DNA of 17,970 nt from Lysobacterales bacterium (GTDB lineage Bacteria > Pseudomonadota > Gammaproteobacteria > Xanthomonadales > SZUA-5), in the NCBI GenBank assembly GCA_024710675.1, contig JANJUH010000218.1:1-17970 (forward strand), in the 5' to 3' direction. Both the position numbers and the translations under genes were made by a program. This document shows positions 1 through 7,149 of this stretch, piece by piece. The notes beneath the pieces were generated by a model. It was given only the letters and a program-made list of their open reading frames with translations, was not told the origin of the DNA and did not search any database. How positions within the stretch are numbered: the stretch's first letter is position 1; every line of letters begins with the position of its first letter.

Positions 1-742
1 GCGCGGTGTCCACCTCGACCGCCTCGATCACGCCGGGACGCGCCAGCTCGAGGATGCACCAGTCGTGGCCCGGCTCGCGCCGGCGGCGGGTCTCCCAACC
101 ATCGCCCATGCAGGTGCCGCGCCCGGGCAGCAGCAGGTTCGAGGCTGCGCCGAAGTGCTCGTTGTTGGCCGCGAGCACGCGCCCGCCCTGCAGCACCGCC
201 ACCAGGTCGACCCGTCCGTCGCTGTCACGGTCAGCGCTGTCCGGACGCGCCTGGCCGTAGAGCCTCAGCCGTGCGAGTCCGCCGTCGGGATAGAGGTTCA
301 CGCGCACATGGCTGACCAGGCGCGTGCCATCCAGCGCATGCAGGTGCGGGCTGTTGCCGGACAGGGCCACGCCCGGCAGCAGCGGGAACCATTGGGTGTC
401 CGCGTCCGGGTCGCCGGCTTCCAGCAGGCAGCCGTCGAGCGAGGCGGCCGGCGGATAGTTGCCGGTGAAGTGGCTGGTGTCGAGGTCCACGCCGTGCAGC
501 CAGCCCGGCCGCGCCAGGCGGACGATGCACCAGTCGTGGCCGGGACCGCGGCGGCGCCGGCTCTCCCAGCCGTCCATCCACTTGCCGTTCTCGTCGTACT
601 TGCCGGGCACGAACACCGCCGGGCGCGGATCGAGCATGCGTTCCTTGGCGGCGAAGAACTCGTCGCTGGCGGCGAGTGCCACGGCGCCGAGGCGGGCATC
701 GGCGAGGTTGGGGTAGAGGCGGGTGAAGTCGGGGAGGCTCAT
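1..742 (-). CDS. alc: Allantoicase (allantoate amidinohydrolase), C-terminal end beyond left edge
   Basis: Allantoicase hydrolyses allantoate to ureidoglycolate and urea in the cytoplasm, the step after allantoinase in purine breakdown. About 247 codons are visible; the family is usually about 330-340 residues, so the C-terminal quarter lies outside the window. The frame is open from the ATG at 742 (MSLPDFTRLYPNLADARLG) to base 1. Two internal allantoicase repeats are plain: GKWMDGWESRRRRGPGHDWC near residue 50, with DLDTSHFTGNYPP after it, and a second copy, MGDGWETRRRREPGHDWC, near the left edge followed by EAVEVDT. These duplicated W-E-x-R-R-R and G-H-D-W-C-I motifs are diagnostic. The gene starts 57 bp after the allantoinase/decarboxylase stop on the same strand, so the two are probably cotranscribed. 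The ribosome site before 742 is weak. The family call is secure; the missing end cannot be judged. Confidence 0.95.
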   Translation of the reverse strand, partial: MSLPDFTRLYPNLADARLGAVALAASDEFFAAKERMLDPRPAVFVPGKYDENGKWMDGWESRRRRGPGHDWCIVRLARPGWLHGVDLDTSHFTGNYPPAASLDGCLLEAGDPDADTQWFPLLPGVALSGNSPHLHALDGTRLVSHVRVNLYPDGGLARLRLYGQARPDSADRDSDGRVDLVAVLQGGRVLAANNEHFGAASNLLLPGRGTCMGDGWETRRRREPGHDWCILELARPGVIEAVEVDTA

Positions 743-799
743 CGGCAGGCCTGGGAAGAAGGTGGGAACGTGGCGCCGGGCGTCGCGGCCGGGCGCGCT

Positions 800-2242
800 T
801 CAGCGGCTTTCCGCCAGCAGATCCTGCAGGCGGAAGCGGGCGATGCGCGCGATCTGCTGCAACGCCTCGGCGAACTCCCGGTCGGCCGGCTGGTGCAGGC
901 GCCGGTCCAGCTCGGCGAGGATGCTGTAGCGGTCGTGGCCGCGCACCGCGAGGATGAAGGGGAAGCCGAAGCGCTGCTCGTAGGCGGCGTTCAGCGCGTG
1001 CAGGCGGGCGTATTCCTCGGCGCTGCAGCGATCGAGGCCGGCGCCCTGCTGTTCGCGGCTGCTGGAAGCCGTCAGCTCGCCGGCGATGGCCGCCTTGCCC
1101 GCCAGTTGCGGATGGGCGCGGATCAGCGCCAGCTGGCGCTCCTCGCCGGCGCCGTCGACCACCGCACACATCGCCTGGTGCAAGGCGTCCAGGCTGGCGA
1201 AGGGACGCTGGTCGACAACGCCGCTGGCGACCCACGGCGAGTGCTCGAAGATCCCGCCCAGGCTGTCGACGAAGATCCGGGCGTCGGCACGATTGAGGCC
1301 GTCGAGGGTCCAGCCGGGCGATGGCGCCGGGAAGCGCGCCTGCCAGTGGCGGGCGATGTCGATGCGCCGGCAGATCCACACGCCCTCGTGCGCAGCCAGG
1401 TGGTCGAGGAAGCGCGTGAGCGCGGCAAAGCGTCCCGGGCGCCCGAGCAGGCGCGCGTGCATGCCCACCGACATCATCTTCGGCGCGTGCTCGCCTTCGG
1501 CATGCAGCACATCGAAGCTGTCGCGCAGGTACTCGTGGAACTGGCTCGCGCAATGGAAGCCCTGCGCGGTGGCGAAGCGCATGTCGTTGGCATCGAGCGT
1601 GTACGGGACCACGAGGTGCGGCAGCCGGCGGCCATCGGCCAGCGTCACCCGGGTCCAGAAGGGCAGCTCGTCGCCGTAGTAATCCGAGTCGTAGGCGAAG
1701 CCGCCGTGCTCGACCACCAGCCGCCGCGTGTTGGGGCTGTCGCGGCCGGTGTACCAGCCGAGCGGCGGGCTGCCGGTGACGGCGGTGTGGACCGCCACCG
1801 CGCGCTCGAGGTGCTCGCGCTCGGTGGCCTCGTCGATGTGCTGGTAGTGCAGCCAGCGCCAGCCGTGGCAGGCGATCTCGTGGCCCGCCTGCACGCAGGC
1901 GGCGGTCAGCTCGGGATTGCGCTCGAGGGCCTGGGCGACACCGAACACGGTCAGCGGCAGGCCGCGCCGCTCGAACTCGCGCAGGATGCGCCAGGCACCG
2001 ACCCGCGAGCCGTACTCGTAGATCGACTCCATGCTGAGGTGCCGGTCCGGGTAGCTCGTCGCGCCGATGATCTCGGAGAGGAACACCTCGCTGCCGGCAT
2101 CGCCATCGAGCACGCAGCTCTCCGCGCCTTCCTCGACGTTGAGCACGAATTGCACCGCCACGCGTGCTCCGCCCGGCCACTGTGGGTGCGGCGGATGGCG
2201 GCCATAGCCGCGCAGGTCGCGAGGGTAGGGAATCGGGTTCAT
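800..2242 (-). CDS. puuE: Bifunctional allantoinase (PuuE) / OHCU decarboxylase (UraD) fusion
   Basis: A 480-residue two-domain enzyme. Residues 1 to about 305 match the PuuE allantoinase family, a polysaccharide-deacetylase (NodB-like) fold that opens allantoin to allantoate. Signatures are YPRDLRGYGRHPPHPQWPG at the start, VQFVLNVEEGAE, HEIACHGWRW (121-130), GWYTGRDSPNTRRL (162-175) and YDSDYYGDELPFW. Residues from about 316 to 480 match OHCU decarboxylase, which makes (S)-allantoin from the urate-derived intermediate. There FVDSLGGIFEHSPWVA, the AHPQLAGK motif (His 377, the conserved catalytic histidine) and YEQRFGFPFILAVRG are all intact. Both activities therefore look functional, and the chain covers two successive steps. 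The order of domains is the reverse of the order of reactions. Such fusions are known in this family. The start at 2242 fits the family N-terminus, though its ribosome site is poor. It is probably the first gene of the operon with allantoicase. Confidence 0.95.
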   Translation of the reverse strand: MNPIPYPRDLRGYGRHPPHPQWPGGARVAVQFVLNVEEGAESCVLDGDAGSEVFLSEIIGATSYPDRHLSMESIYEYGSRVGAWRILREFERRGLPLTVFGVAQALERNPELTAACVQAGHEIACHGWRWLHYQHIDEATEREHLERAVAVHTAVTGSPPLGWYTGRDSPNTRRLVVEHGGFAYDSDYYGDELPFWTRVTLADGRRLPHLVVPYTLDANDMRFATAQGFHCASQFHEYLRDSFDVLHAEGEHAPKMMSVGMHARLLGRPGRFAALTRFLDHLAAHEGVWICRRIDIARHWQARFPAPSPGWTLDGLNRADARIFVDSLGGIFEHSPWVASGVVDQRPFASLDALHQAMCAVVDGAGEERQLALIRAHPQLAGKAAIAGELTASSSREQQGAGLDRCSAEEYARLHALNAAYEQRFGFPFILAVRGHDRYSILAELDRRLHQPADREFAEALQQIARIARFRLQDLLAESR

Positions 2243-2351
2243 GCCGAGCCAGTCTCGCGCCTGCGTGGAGCGCCGCGCAAGAGCAGGAGCCCGGGAGTCC
2301 GCGCCGCGCGCAACAGAGCTTGCCGCCAGGTGTCGCTTCGCTACGGAATCT

Positions 2352-2431
2352 GCGTACTTCCCGGTGCGGCACTTCGCCGTCCTTCGGGAATCCCACCATG
2401 CGATCGACCTTCCTGCCCTCGCTGCTGGGCC
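2352..2431 (+). pseudogene. Truncated duplicate of the leader and first codons of the gene at 10036
   Basis: This 80-base stretch aligns with 9989-10069 with one single-base gap. The shared parts include GCGTACT, CCC, GTGCGGCA and CGCCG upstream, then an ATG (2398 here, 10036 there) followed by nearly the same bases up to CTGCTGGGCC, where 30 of 34 bases match. The encoded starts are MRSTFLPSLLG here and MRTTFLPRLLG there. After 2431 the similarity stops. The following frame runs to a stop at 2608-2610 as a G/R/Q-rich sequence with neither the hydrophobic signal-peptide core nor the coiled coil of the other copy. It therefore looks like the 5' remnant of a paralogue, or a recombined copy of its promoter. 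The alternative is a leader sequence repeated many times in the genome. Confidence 0.6.
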
Positions 2432-2734
2432 GGGACCAGCCGCTGCCGTTCGCGGGCGGCGGGGCCGGCGCAGGCCGCCAGCAGGACGATGGCCATCAGG
2501 CTAATGGCGACCGATCAAGCGACCCCGGGGCTACTCCAGTGATGCGCGGGCGATCGGGGCCTCGGCCACCGAATTCAGCGGTGCATCGGCATAGCAAAGG
2601 TGCAGCGTGAAAGGCATGGCGGCGCACGGCTCATCGCGGCAGGGCAGCGCCGAAGATAGTGCGAACCGGCGGAGCCATATCCAAGGAAACTTCGAATAAT
2701 CAAATACGTGCAAACGTCATTCTTGACCGTGCGA

Positions 2735-2773
2735 GCCCCTCTCCCCTCGTGGGAGAGGGTTGGGGAGAGGGGG
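2735..2773. repeat. CCCTCTCCC/GGGAGAGGG intergenic inverted repeat
   Basis: CCCTCTCCC (2737-2745) is followed after five bases by its exact complement GGGAGAGGG (2751-2759). A second copy, GGGGAGAGGGGGC (2762 on), can pair with GCCCCTCTCCCC (2735-2746), so two mutually exclusive hairpins are possible. Repeats of this composition are common between genes in many high-G+C Proteobacteria. It lies about 100 bp past the end of the minus-strand DUF2785 gene and may help end that transcript, although there is no T-tract. Confidence 0.75.
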
Positions 2774-2868
2774 CATGGCACCGAGGTGAGCCCAAGGTTC
2801 CGGGGCGAAAGCCGGCAGCGTCGGGCGCCGCACAGGTCTATCCGGGAGCCGGCGGATCTTCCGAGCTC

Positions 2869-3747
2869 TCACACGCCGAGCAGCGGTCCAGCGATTTCGT
2901 CGATGGCTTGCGCGCGCTCCGACTGGCCCGCGGCGCGGGCGGCGTAGCCGAGCGCCTGCAGGAAAGCCAACAGATTGTGGCGCCAGGTGAGGTAAGCGGC
3001 GGTGTCCGAATCCGCGGGCGCGGTTTCGAGCAAGGCCTTGAGCCACGCGTCCTGCTCGTTTTCGTCGAGAAGTCCACGCGCATGGAGGTAATGGACCGCG
3101 CGCGCCAGGCGTTCGGGCTCCCCGGCGACATAGTCCGGCGCGTCGGCGGGCGCGATCTTCGTGGCCAGTGCGGCAAGGAGCCGGTGTTGCGCTTCGGCGT
3201 CCAGCCGGGGATGCAGGCCGAGCTGCAGTACAAGGTCGGCGCCATGGGCGACGGCGTGCCGCCAGCCCTGCTGCGGATGCCAGCCGCGATAGTCGCTGAT
3301 GCCTTGCAGGTATCGAGTGGCGACGGTAACCAGCTCCTCCAGTTCCTCCGCCGCAAAGACCGGGTCGAGCCGGTCAGACCGGGCCACCTCGGCCAGCGCC
3401 ATGGCTGCAAAGGGATGGCGGAAGCCATCGGGATCCGGTGCCCCGCGCAGTTGTCGGATCAGCCGGGTTGCCAGAGCCTGCCGAGTCGGGTGATCGATCT
3501 GCCCTCCCCTGAGCCACGCCGTTAACGTACCCAGCGCGAACTCGTCGCGCACTGCCGGCAGCGGATCGTCCAGGCAGTTCACCAGCGCCATGGCGGCGTC
3601 GGCCGTTCCGACGGAAGCCTCGACCCAGGCCGAACGTGTCTCGACACTCCACTCGCGCGCCGCACAGTCGGGAAGGTCGGCTGCAGCGATGGCCGGTATT
3701 GCAGCCGCCAGTCCGGCCAGCAGCCATTGTCGCGTGGACGATCGCAT
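2869..3747 (-). CDS. Exported DUF2785-family protein
   Basis: A 292-residue protein of unknown function. An N-terminal signal peptide is visible: basic MRSSTRQ, a hydrophobic LLAGLAAAIPAIAA core and a likely cut after AAA near residue 23, so it should be exported to the periplasm. The rest is helical. The block DYRGWHPQQGWRHAVAHGAD (about 152-171) is the signature of the DUF2785 family, whose members are all-helical and lack an assigned activity. The paired histidines in WRHAVAHGADL are conserved in the family and could be a functional site, which is inference. The ATG at 3747 was chosen because GAGG lies about nine bases upstream and the signal peptide begins there; a longer frame upstream would run into the divergent sigma factor gene. 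Most family members appear cytoplasmic, so export is notable. The 85-bp divergent spacer with the sigma factor suggests possible shared control. Confidence 0.85.
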   Translation of the reverse strand: MRSSTRQWLLAGLAAAIPAIAAADLPDCAAREWSVETRSAWVEASVGTADAAMALVNCLDDPLPAVRDEFALGTLTAWLRGGQIDHPTRQALATRLIRQLRGAPDPDGFRHPFAAMALAEVARSDRLDPVFAAEELEELVTVATRYLQGISDYRGWHPQQGWRHAVAHGADLVLQLGLHPRLDAEAQHRLLAALATKIAPADAPDYVAGEPERLARAVHYLHARGLLDENEQDAWLKALLETAPADSDTAAYLTWRHNLLAFLQALGYAARAAGQSERAQAIDEIAGPLLGV

Positions 3748-3832
3748 GGTCTTTCGCCTCAGGATCCCAGACCCGGGCAGCATCGCAGACGCCGCGTTAG
3801 CATTTGACACAGCCGCCCGGCCCGGAGTGCCG
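3748..3832. promoter_or_regulatory. Divergent promoter region, DUF2785 gene / ECF sigma operon
   Basis: This 85-bp spacer must carry the starts for both directions. A perfect TTGACA is at 3804-3809 on the plus strand, but no matching -10 box fits before the sigma factor ATG at 3833, so it is not called a promoter on its own. The ribosome site for the sigma factor is GGAG at 3824-3827; for the minus-strand gene GAGG lies just above 3747. Confidence 0.5.
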
Positions 3833-4396
3833 ATGTCCTCCCAGCCCCCGATCCCGCTGACCCAGTTGCTGCAAGCCTGGAGCGCCGGTGACGGGCGGGC
3901 GCTGGAAGCGGTGCTGCGCGACAGCCACGCCCAGCTGCAGCGCATGGCCGCCGAACGCCTGCGCCGCAGTGGCCCGCTGACGCTGACCGCCAGCGATGTG
4001 CTGCAGGAAGCGCTGGTGGGGATGCTGGAGCGCCCCATGTCACTCAAGGACCGCGCGCACTTCTTCGCGGTCATGTCGCTGAAGATGCGCGCGGTGGTGG
4101 TCGACCACGCCCGCGCGCGGGCGGCCGACAAGCGCGGCGGCGGCGCGCTGCAGATGACCTACACCGACAGCGCGGCCGGCAACGCGCAGGATGTCTTCGA
4201 CCTGCTGGCGCTCGACCAGGCGTTGCAGCAGCTGGCCGCCAGCGACCCGCGCGGCAGCGAGATCCTGCACCTGACCTACTTTGCCGGGCTGACCCAGATC
4301 GAGATCGCCGAACTGCTGGGGCTGTCCTTGCGCACGGTGGAACGCGAGATGCGTTTCCTTCGCGCCTGGCTGCAGGATGCGATGCGCCATGGCTGA
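3833..4396 (+). CDS. ECF-type RNA polymerase sigma factor (Sig-70_X6-like)
   Basis: A 187-residue extracytoplasmic-function sigma factor that would direct RNA polymerase to a dedicated promoter set. Region 2 spans roughly residues 8-95, with LTASDVLQEALVGMLE and the stretch DRAHFFAVMSLKMRAVVVDH (73-92) that is typical of the TIGR02999/Sig-70_X6 subgroup; RARAADKRGGG follows. Region 4 is residues about 125-182, with DPRGSEILHLTYFAGLTQIE then the helix-turn-helix IAELLGLSLRTVEREMRFLRAWL. No anti-sigma gene is nearby. In this subgroup the partner is commonly a Ser/Thr kinase, and here the next gene is exactly that, starting inside the last codons of this one. The ATG at 3833 has GGAG five bases upstream. 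The longer upstream frame from 3590 is ruled out because it would cover the DUF2785 promoter and start. Confidence 0.93.
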   Translation: MSSQPPIPLTQLLQAWSAGDGRALEAVLRDSHAQLQRMAAERLRRSGPLTLTASDVLQEALVGMLERPMSLKDRAHFFAVMSLKMRAVVVDHARARAADKRGGGALQMTYTDSAAGNAQDVFDLLALDQALQQLAASDPRGSEILHLTYFAGLTQIEIAELLGLSLRTVEREMRFLRAWLQDAMRHG

Positions 4397-7106
4397 GCCT
4401 TCGCTCGCCCGGTTGCGGGCGCTGTTCGACGCGGTGGCCGACCTGCCCGAGGAGCAACGGGCGGCACGACTGGCCGCGCTGGACGCCGAGCCCGCGCTGG
4501 CCGAACGCGTGCTGCGCATGGCCCGTGACTGCGATGCCGAGGCGACCTCGGAAGCGACCCGCGTGCAGCGTCGCCTGGCCGGGCTGGACCCGGCAGGAGA
4601 GCGCGCCGAGCTCGGCGTCGGCGACCGGCTCGGCGCCTGGCAGCTGGTCGAGGTGCTGGGCGAGGGCGGCATGGGCGCGGTCTTCCTCGCCGAGCGTGTC
4701 GACGGCCAGTTCCAGCAGCGCGCGGCCATCAAGCTGCTGCGCGGCCAGGCCAGCGACAGCGCGCTGCGCCTGCTCGCCGCCGAGCGGCAAATCCTCGCCC
4801 AGCTCAGCCATCCGAACATCGCCCGGCTGCTCGATGGGGGCAGCACGCCCCTGGGTCGACCCTACCTGGTCATGGAGTACATCGAGGGCCAGCGCCTCGA
4901 TCGCTACCTCGAACGCGCAGCGCCGCCGCTCGATCTCCGCCTGCAGCTGTTCCGGCAGATCTGCGCAGCGGTCGCCTTCGCCCACGCCCAGCTGATCGTG
5001 CACTGCGACCTGAAGCCGTCCAATGTCCTGATGGATGGCGCCGGCCGCCCGCTGCTGCTCGACTTCGGCATTGCGCGCCTGCTCGATGCCGACGCCAGCA
5101 GCGGCGGGATGGCCAAGGCCTACACGCCGGGTTACGCGAGCCCGGAACTGCAGGCCGGCCTGCCCGTGGGCACGCCCAGCGACATCTACAGCCTCGGCGT
5201 GCTGCTGCAGACCATGGTCGGGGAGATGCCGGCCGGCCGCGGCGACCTCGGCGCCATCATCGGGCGCGCGACCCAGCCGGACCCGCAGGCACGCTACCCC
5301 TCGGTGGAGGCGCTCAGCGCAGACATCGAGCGCTTCCGCCAGGGCTACCCGGTGCACGCCCGCGAGCGCACGCCAAGTTACCGGGCCCTGCGCTTGCTGC
5401 AGCGACGCTGGCCGGCCTTCGCCGTCGCAGCGCTCGTGCTGCTGCTGCTGTCGGGCGCCGGATGGCAGCTCAGGCTGGAGCGCGACCGCGCGCTGGCCGA
5501 GGCCGCCCGCGCCGATCGCGAAGCGGCCACCGCGGGCGCGATCAACGACTTCCTGGAGTCGATCATCGCCGGCGCGGACGTCCAGAAGGAGGGCAGCCGC
5601 GACATGACGGTGCTGGAAATGGTCGATCGCGGCTTCGAGCGCATCGGCACCGAACTCGCCGATCAGCCGGCGACCCAGGCGACGCTGTACGAGAAACTGG
5701 CGCGGGTCTACGACCATCTGGGCCGCACCGCGCAGGGACGTGAGGGCTTCCGCCGTGCCATCGAGATCGAGCGCACCGTCACGCCGCCGCGGCCGCTGGT
5801 GCTCTCGGCCCTGCTGCGCAACCGCGCGGTCGCGCTGGCCAACGAACAGCGCTATGCCGATGCCGAGCCGCTCGCCCGCGAGGCCCTGGCCCTGGCCGAG
5901 GCGCACGCGGATCCGGTCTCGCGCGATGTCGGCCAATCGGCCACCGCCGTGGCCTTGAGTCTGGGCAACCACGGGCACGAGGAAGCCAAGGCGCTGCTGC
6001 TGCGCCACCTGGAGATCCGAAAGGCGCTGGGCGAGCCGGAAATCGATCTCGCCTCGACCTGGCACAACCTGGGCTTGAACGCCCTGCGCGCCGGCTGGCT
6101 GGAGGAGGCCAACGACCGTCTGCAGCGCTCCTTCGAGGTGCGCCGCGAGGTACTGGGTCCCGGCCACGCGCGGACGCAGACGGGCGCGTCCTTGCTGGCC
6201 AGCGTCAAGACCCGGCTGCGCCGATTCGATGAGGCGATGGCCCTGCGCCGGGAGATCCTCGACCATCAGCGCGCGCTGCAGGGCGAGCACGGCCGGATGA
6301 CACTGATTGCCGAGTCCGAGTTGGCCGATTCCTACAGTGACAAGGGCGAGTTCCTGGTGGCCGCGACCATGCAGCAGTCGGTGATCGAGCGGCTATCGGC
6401 GGCCAACCTGATCGGGTCCGCCGACCACGCCCGTTATGTCGGCAACCTGGCTTCCGACTTCGAACGGTCCGGCCAGCTCGAAGGCGCGGTGGCGGCCCAG
6501 CGCGAGTCGCTGGCGCTGCGCCTGGCACTTTATGCAGCGGACGATCCCGCGGTCGCGCGGGCGCAGGCCAATCTTGCCCGCGTGCTGATGCAAAGCGGTC
6601 AGCTCGCAGAGGCCGACACGCTGCTGCAGCGGGCCCAAGCGACGCGCTCGGCCAGGCTGGCGCCGACCCAATCCGAGCGCCTGGAGGGCGAGTTGCTGCT
6701 GGTCGAGTTGGCGCTGCTGCGCGGCGATCTTGCGTCCTCGGCCCGCCAGCTCGAGTCGACGACTGTGCTGATGGAGACGGCGCCCGGCCTGTCCGAGCGC
6801 GCACGACTGCAGGCGGAACTGCTCAAGTCCCGCCTGGCGGCTGCCGAAGGCCGCCTCGAACAGGCGGCCGGATACGCGCAGCGCTACCGCGAAGCACTGG
6901 ACGAACTCTACGCGGTGGACGATCCGTGGCGACTGCCCGCAGAGCTGGCCCTGCTGGAACTACGCAGACAGTTGGGCGCGGCGGTGGCCGAGGACGCCGC
7001 GGCGCTGGAAGCGCGACTGGCCGCGCTCCAGCAGTCCTTTCCCGAGGATTCAGCTTTCTTCCGCAGGGTCCGTGCCCTGCAGCGAGCCAGCGGCGCTGCC
7101 CGTTAA
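4389..7106 (+). CDS. Membrane Ser/Thr protein kinase with C-terminal TPR region (kinase 1)
   Basis: A 905-residue PknB-like kinase. After an N-terminal helical segment (about 1-75), the kinase domain shows the glycine loop GEGGMGAVF (about 90-98), the ATP-binding lysine in AAIKLL (115), the catalytic loop HCDLKPSN (205-212), DFG (225-227), YASPEL (Glu 253) and DIYSLGVLL. All key residues are present, but the usual HRD arginine is cysteine, so this is a non-RD kinase. A single membrane span (FAVAALVLLLLSGAGW, about 341-361) puts the kinase inside and the large TPR-rich C-terminal half (about 390-870, with repeated A-x-x-Y/L-x-x-A patterns) outside the membrane. The ATG at 4389 overlaps the sigma factor by eight bases, which implies translational coupling; an ATG at 4377 in the same frame is the alternative. 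It likely phosphorylates the sigma factor or a protein controlling it; this is inference from the pairing. Confidence 0.93.
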   Translation: MAEPSLARLRALFDAVADLPEEQRAARLAALDAEPALAERVLRMARDCDAEATSEATRVQRRLAGLDPAGERAELGVGDRLGAWQLVEVLGEGGMGAVFLAERVDGQFQQRAAIKLLRGQASDSALRLLAAERQILAQLSHPNIARLLDGGSTPLGRPYLVMEYIEGQRLDRYLERAAPPLDLRLQLFRQICAAVAFAHAQLIVHCDLKPSNVLMDGAGRPLLLDFGIARLLDADASSGGMAKAYTPGYASPELQAGLPVGTPSDIYSLGVLLQTMVGEMPAGRGDLGAIIGRATQPDPQARYPSVEALSADIERFRQGYPVHARERTPSYRALRLLQRRWPAFAVAALVLLLLSGAGWQLRLERDRALAEAARADREAATAGAINDFLESIIAGADVQKEGSRDMTVLEMVDRGFERIGTELADQPATQATLYEKLARVYDHLGRTAQGREGFRRAIEIERTVTPPRPLVLSALLRNRAVALANEQRYADAEPLAREALALAEAHADPVSRDVGQSATAVALSLGNHGHEEAKALLLRHLEIRKALGEPEIDLASTWHNLGLNALRAGWLEEANDRLQRSFEVRREVLGPGHARTQTGASLLASVKTRLRRFDEAMALRREILDHQRALQGEHGRMTLIAESELADSYSDKGEFLVAATMQQSVIERLSAANLIGSADHARYVGNLASDFERSGQLEGAVAAQRESLALRLALYAADDPAVARAQANLARVLMQSGQLAEADTLLQRAQATRSARLAPTQSERLEGELLLVELALLRGDLASSARQLESTTVLMETAPGLSERARLQAELLKSRLAAAEGRLEQAAGYAQRYREALDELYAVDDPWRLPAELALLELRRQLGAAVAEDAAALEARLAALQQSFPEDSAFFRRVRALQRASGAAR

Positions 7107-7108
7107 GG

Positions 7109-7147
7109 CGCAGGCGCCACCGGGCCGTTCCTTGCGTGGCGCCTGCG
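7109..7147. terminator. Bidirectional terminator-like hairpin between convergent genes
   Basis: CGCAGGCGCCAC (7109-7120) and GTGGCGCCTGCG (7136-7147) are exact complements with a 15-base loop. The hairpin fills the 43-bp gap between two convergent genes. It begins two bases after the kinase TAA and ends two bases before the FG-GAP stop codon. No T-tract follows on either strand, so termination strength is uncertain. Confidence 0.7.
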
Positions 7148-7149
7148 AT

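Larger units (their letters stand above)
2243..2868. other. Gene-poor spacer of about 626 bp
   Basis: No convincing gene is present between the allantoinase fusion and the DUF2785 gene. Both flanking genes are on the minus strand, so the promoter of the purine operon should lie in its left part. Short open frames exist: a 51-codon minus-strand frame at 2341-2496 starts with a lipobox-like AIVLLAAC but has no basic N-terminus, no clear ribosome site and a tail without family features. A 60-codon minus-strand frame at 2531-2713 has a TTG start and does not show the G/C-rich third positions of the neighbours. The stretch around 2640-2735 is distinctly less G+C-rich than the genes. The stretch contains the decayed leader copy (2352-2431) and the inverted repeat at 2735-2773, listed separately. 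Confidence 0.6.

Noticed and set aside
231..2399. 722-codon minus-strand frame overlapping the allantoinase fusion
   Set aside because: Out of frame with both purine enzymes; R/P/A-rich product without domains. It only stays open through high G+C.
2341..2496. 51-codon minus-strand frame starting with a lipobox-like MAIVLLAAC
   Set aside because: No basic residues before the hydrophobic stretch, no ribosome site, low-complexity tail, and it overlaps the decayed leader copy. It could be a broken lipoprotein start, but support is too thin.
65..2542. 825-codon plus-strand open frame across the purine genes
   Set aside because: It is antisense to two well-recognised enzymes with intact catalytic motifs. 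Long antisense frames are expected at this base composition, and its product is H/A/R/V-rich with no family features.
2531..2713. 60-codon minus-strand frame with a TTG start
   Set aside because: Third codon positions are mixed, unlike the G/C-rich third positions of true genes here; no ribosome site or recognisable family.
3804..3809. Perfect TTGACA as a -35 box for the sigma factor operon
   Set aside because: At 16-18 bp spacing the -10 box would fall on the ribosome site and start codon, and no TATAAT-like sequence is there.
4071..6290. 739-codon minus-strand frame opposite kinase 1
   Set aside because: Antisense to the kinase domain and TPR region, whose motifs are complete; no ribosome site or family features.
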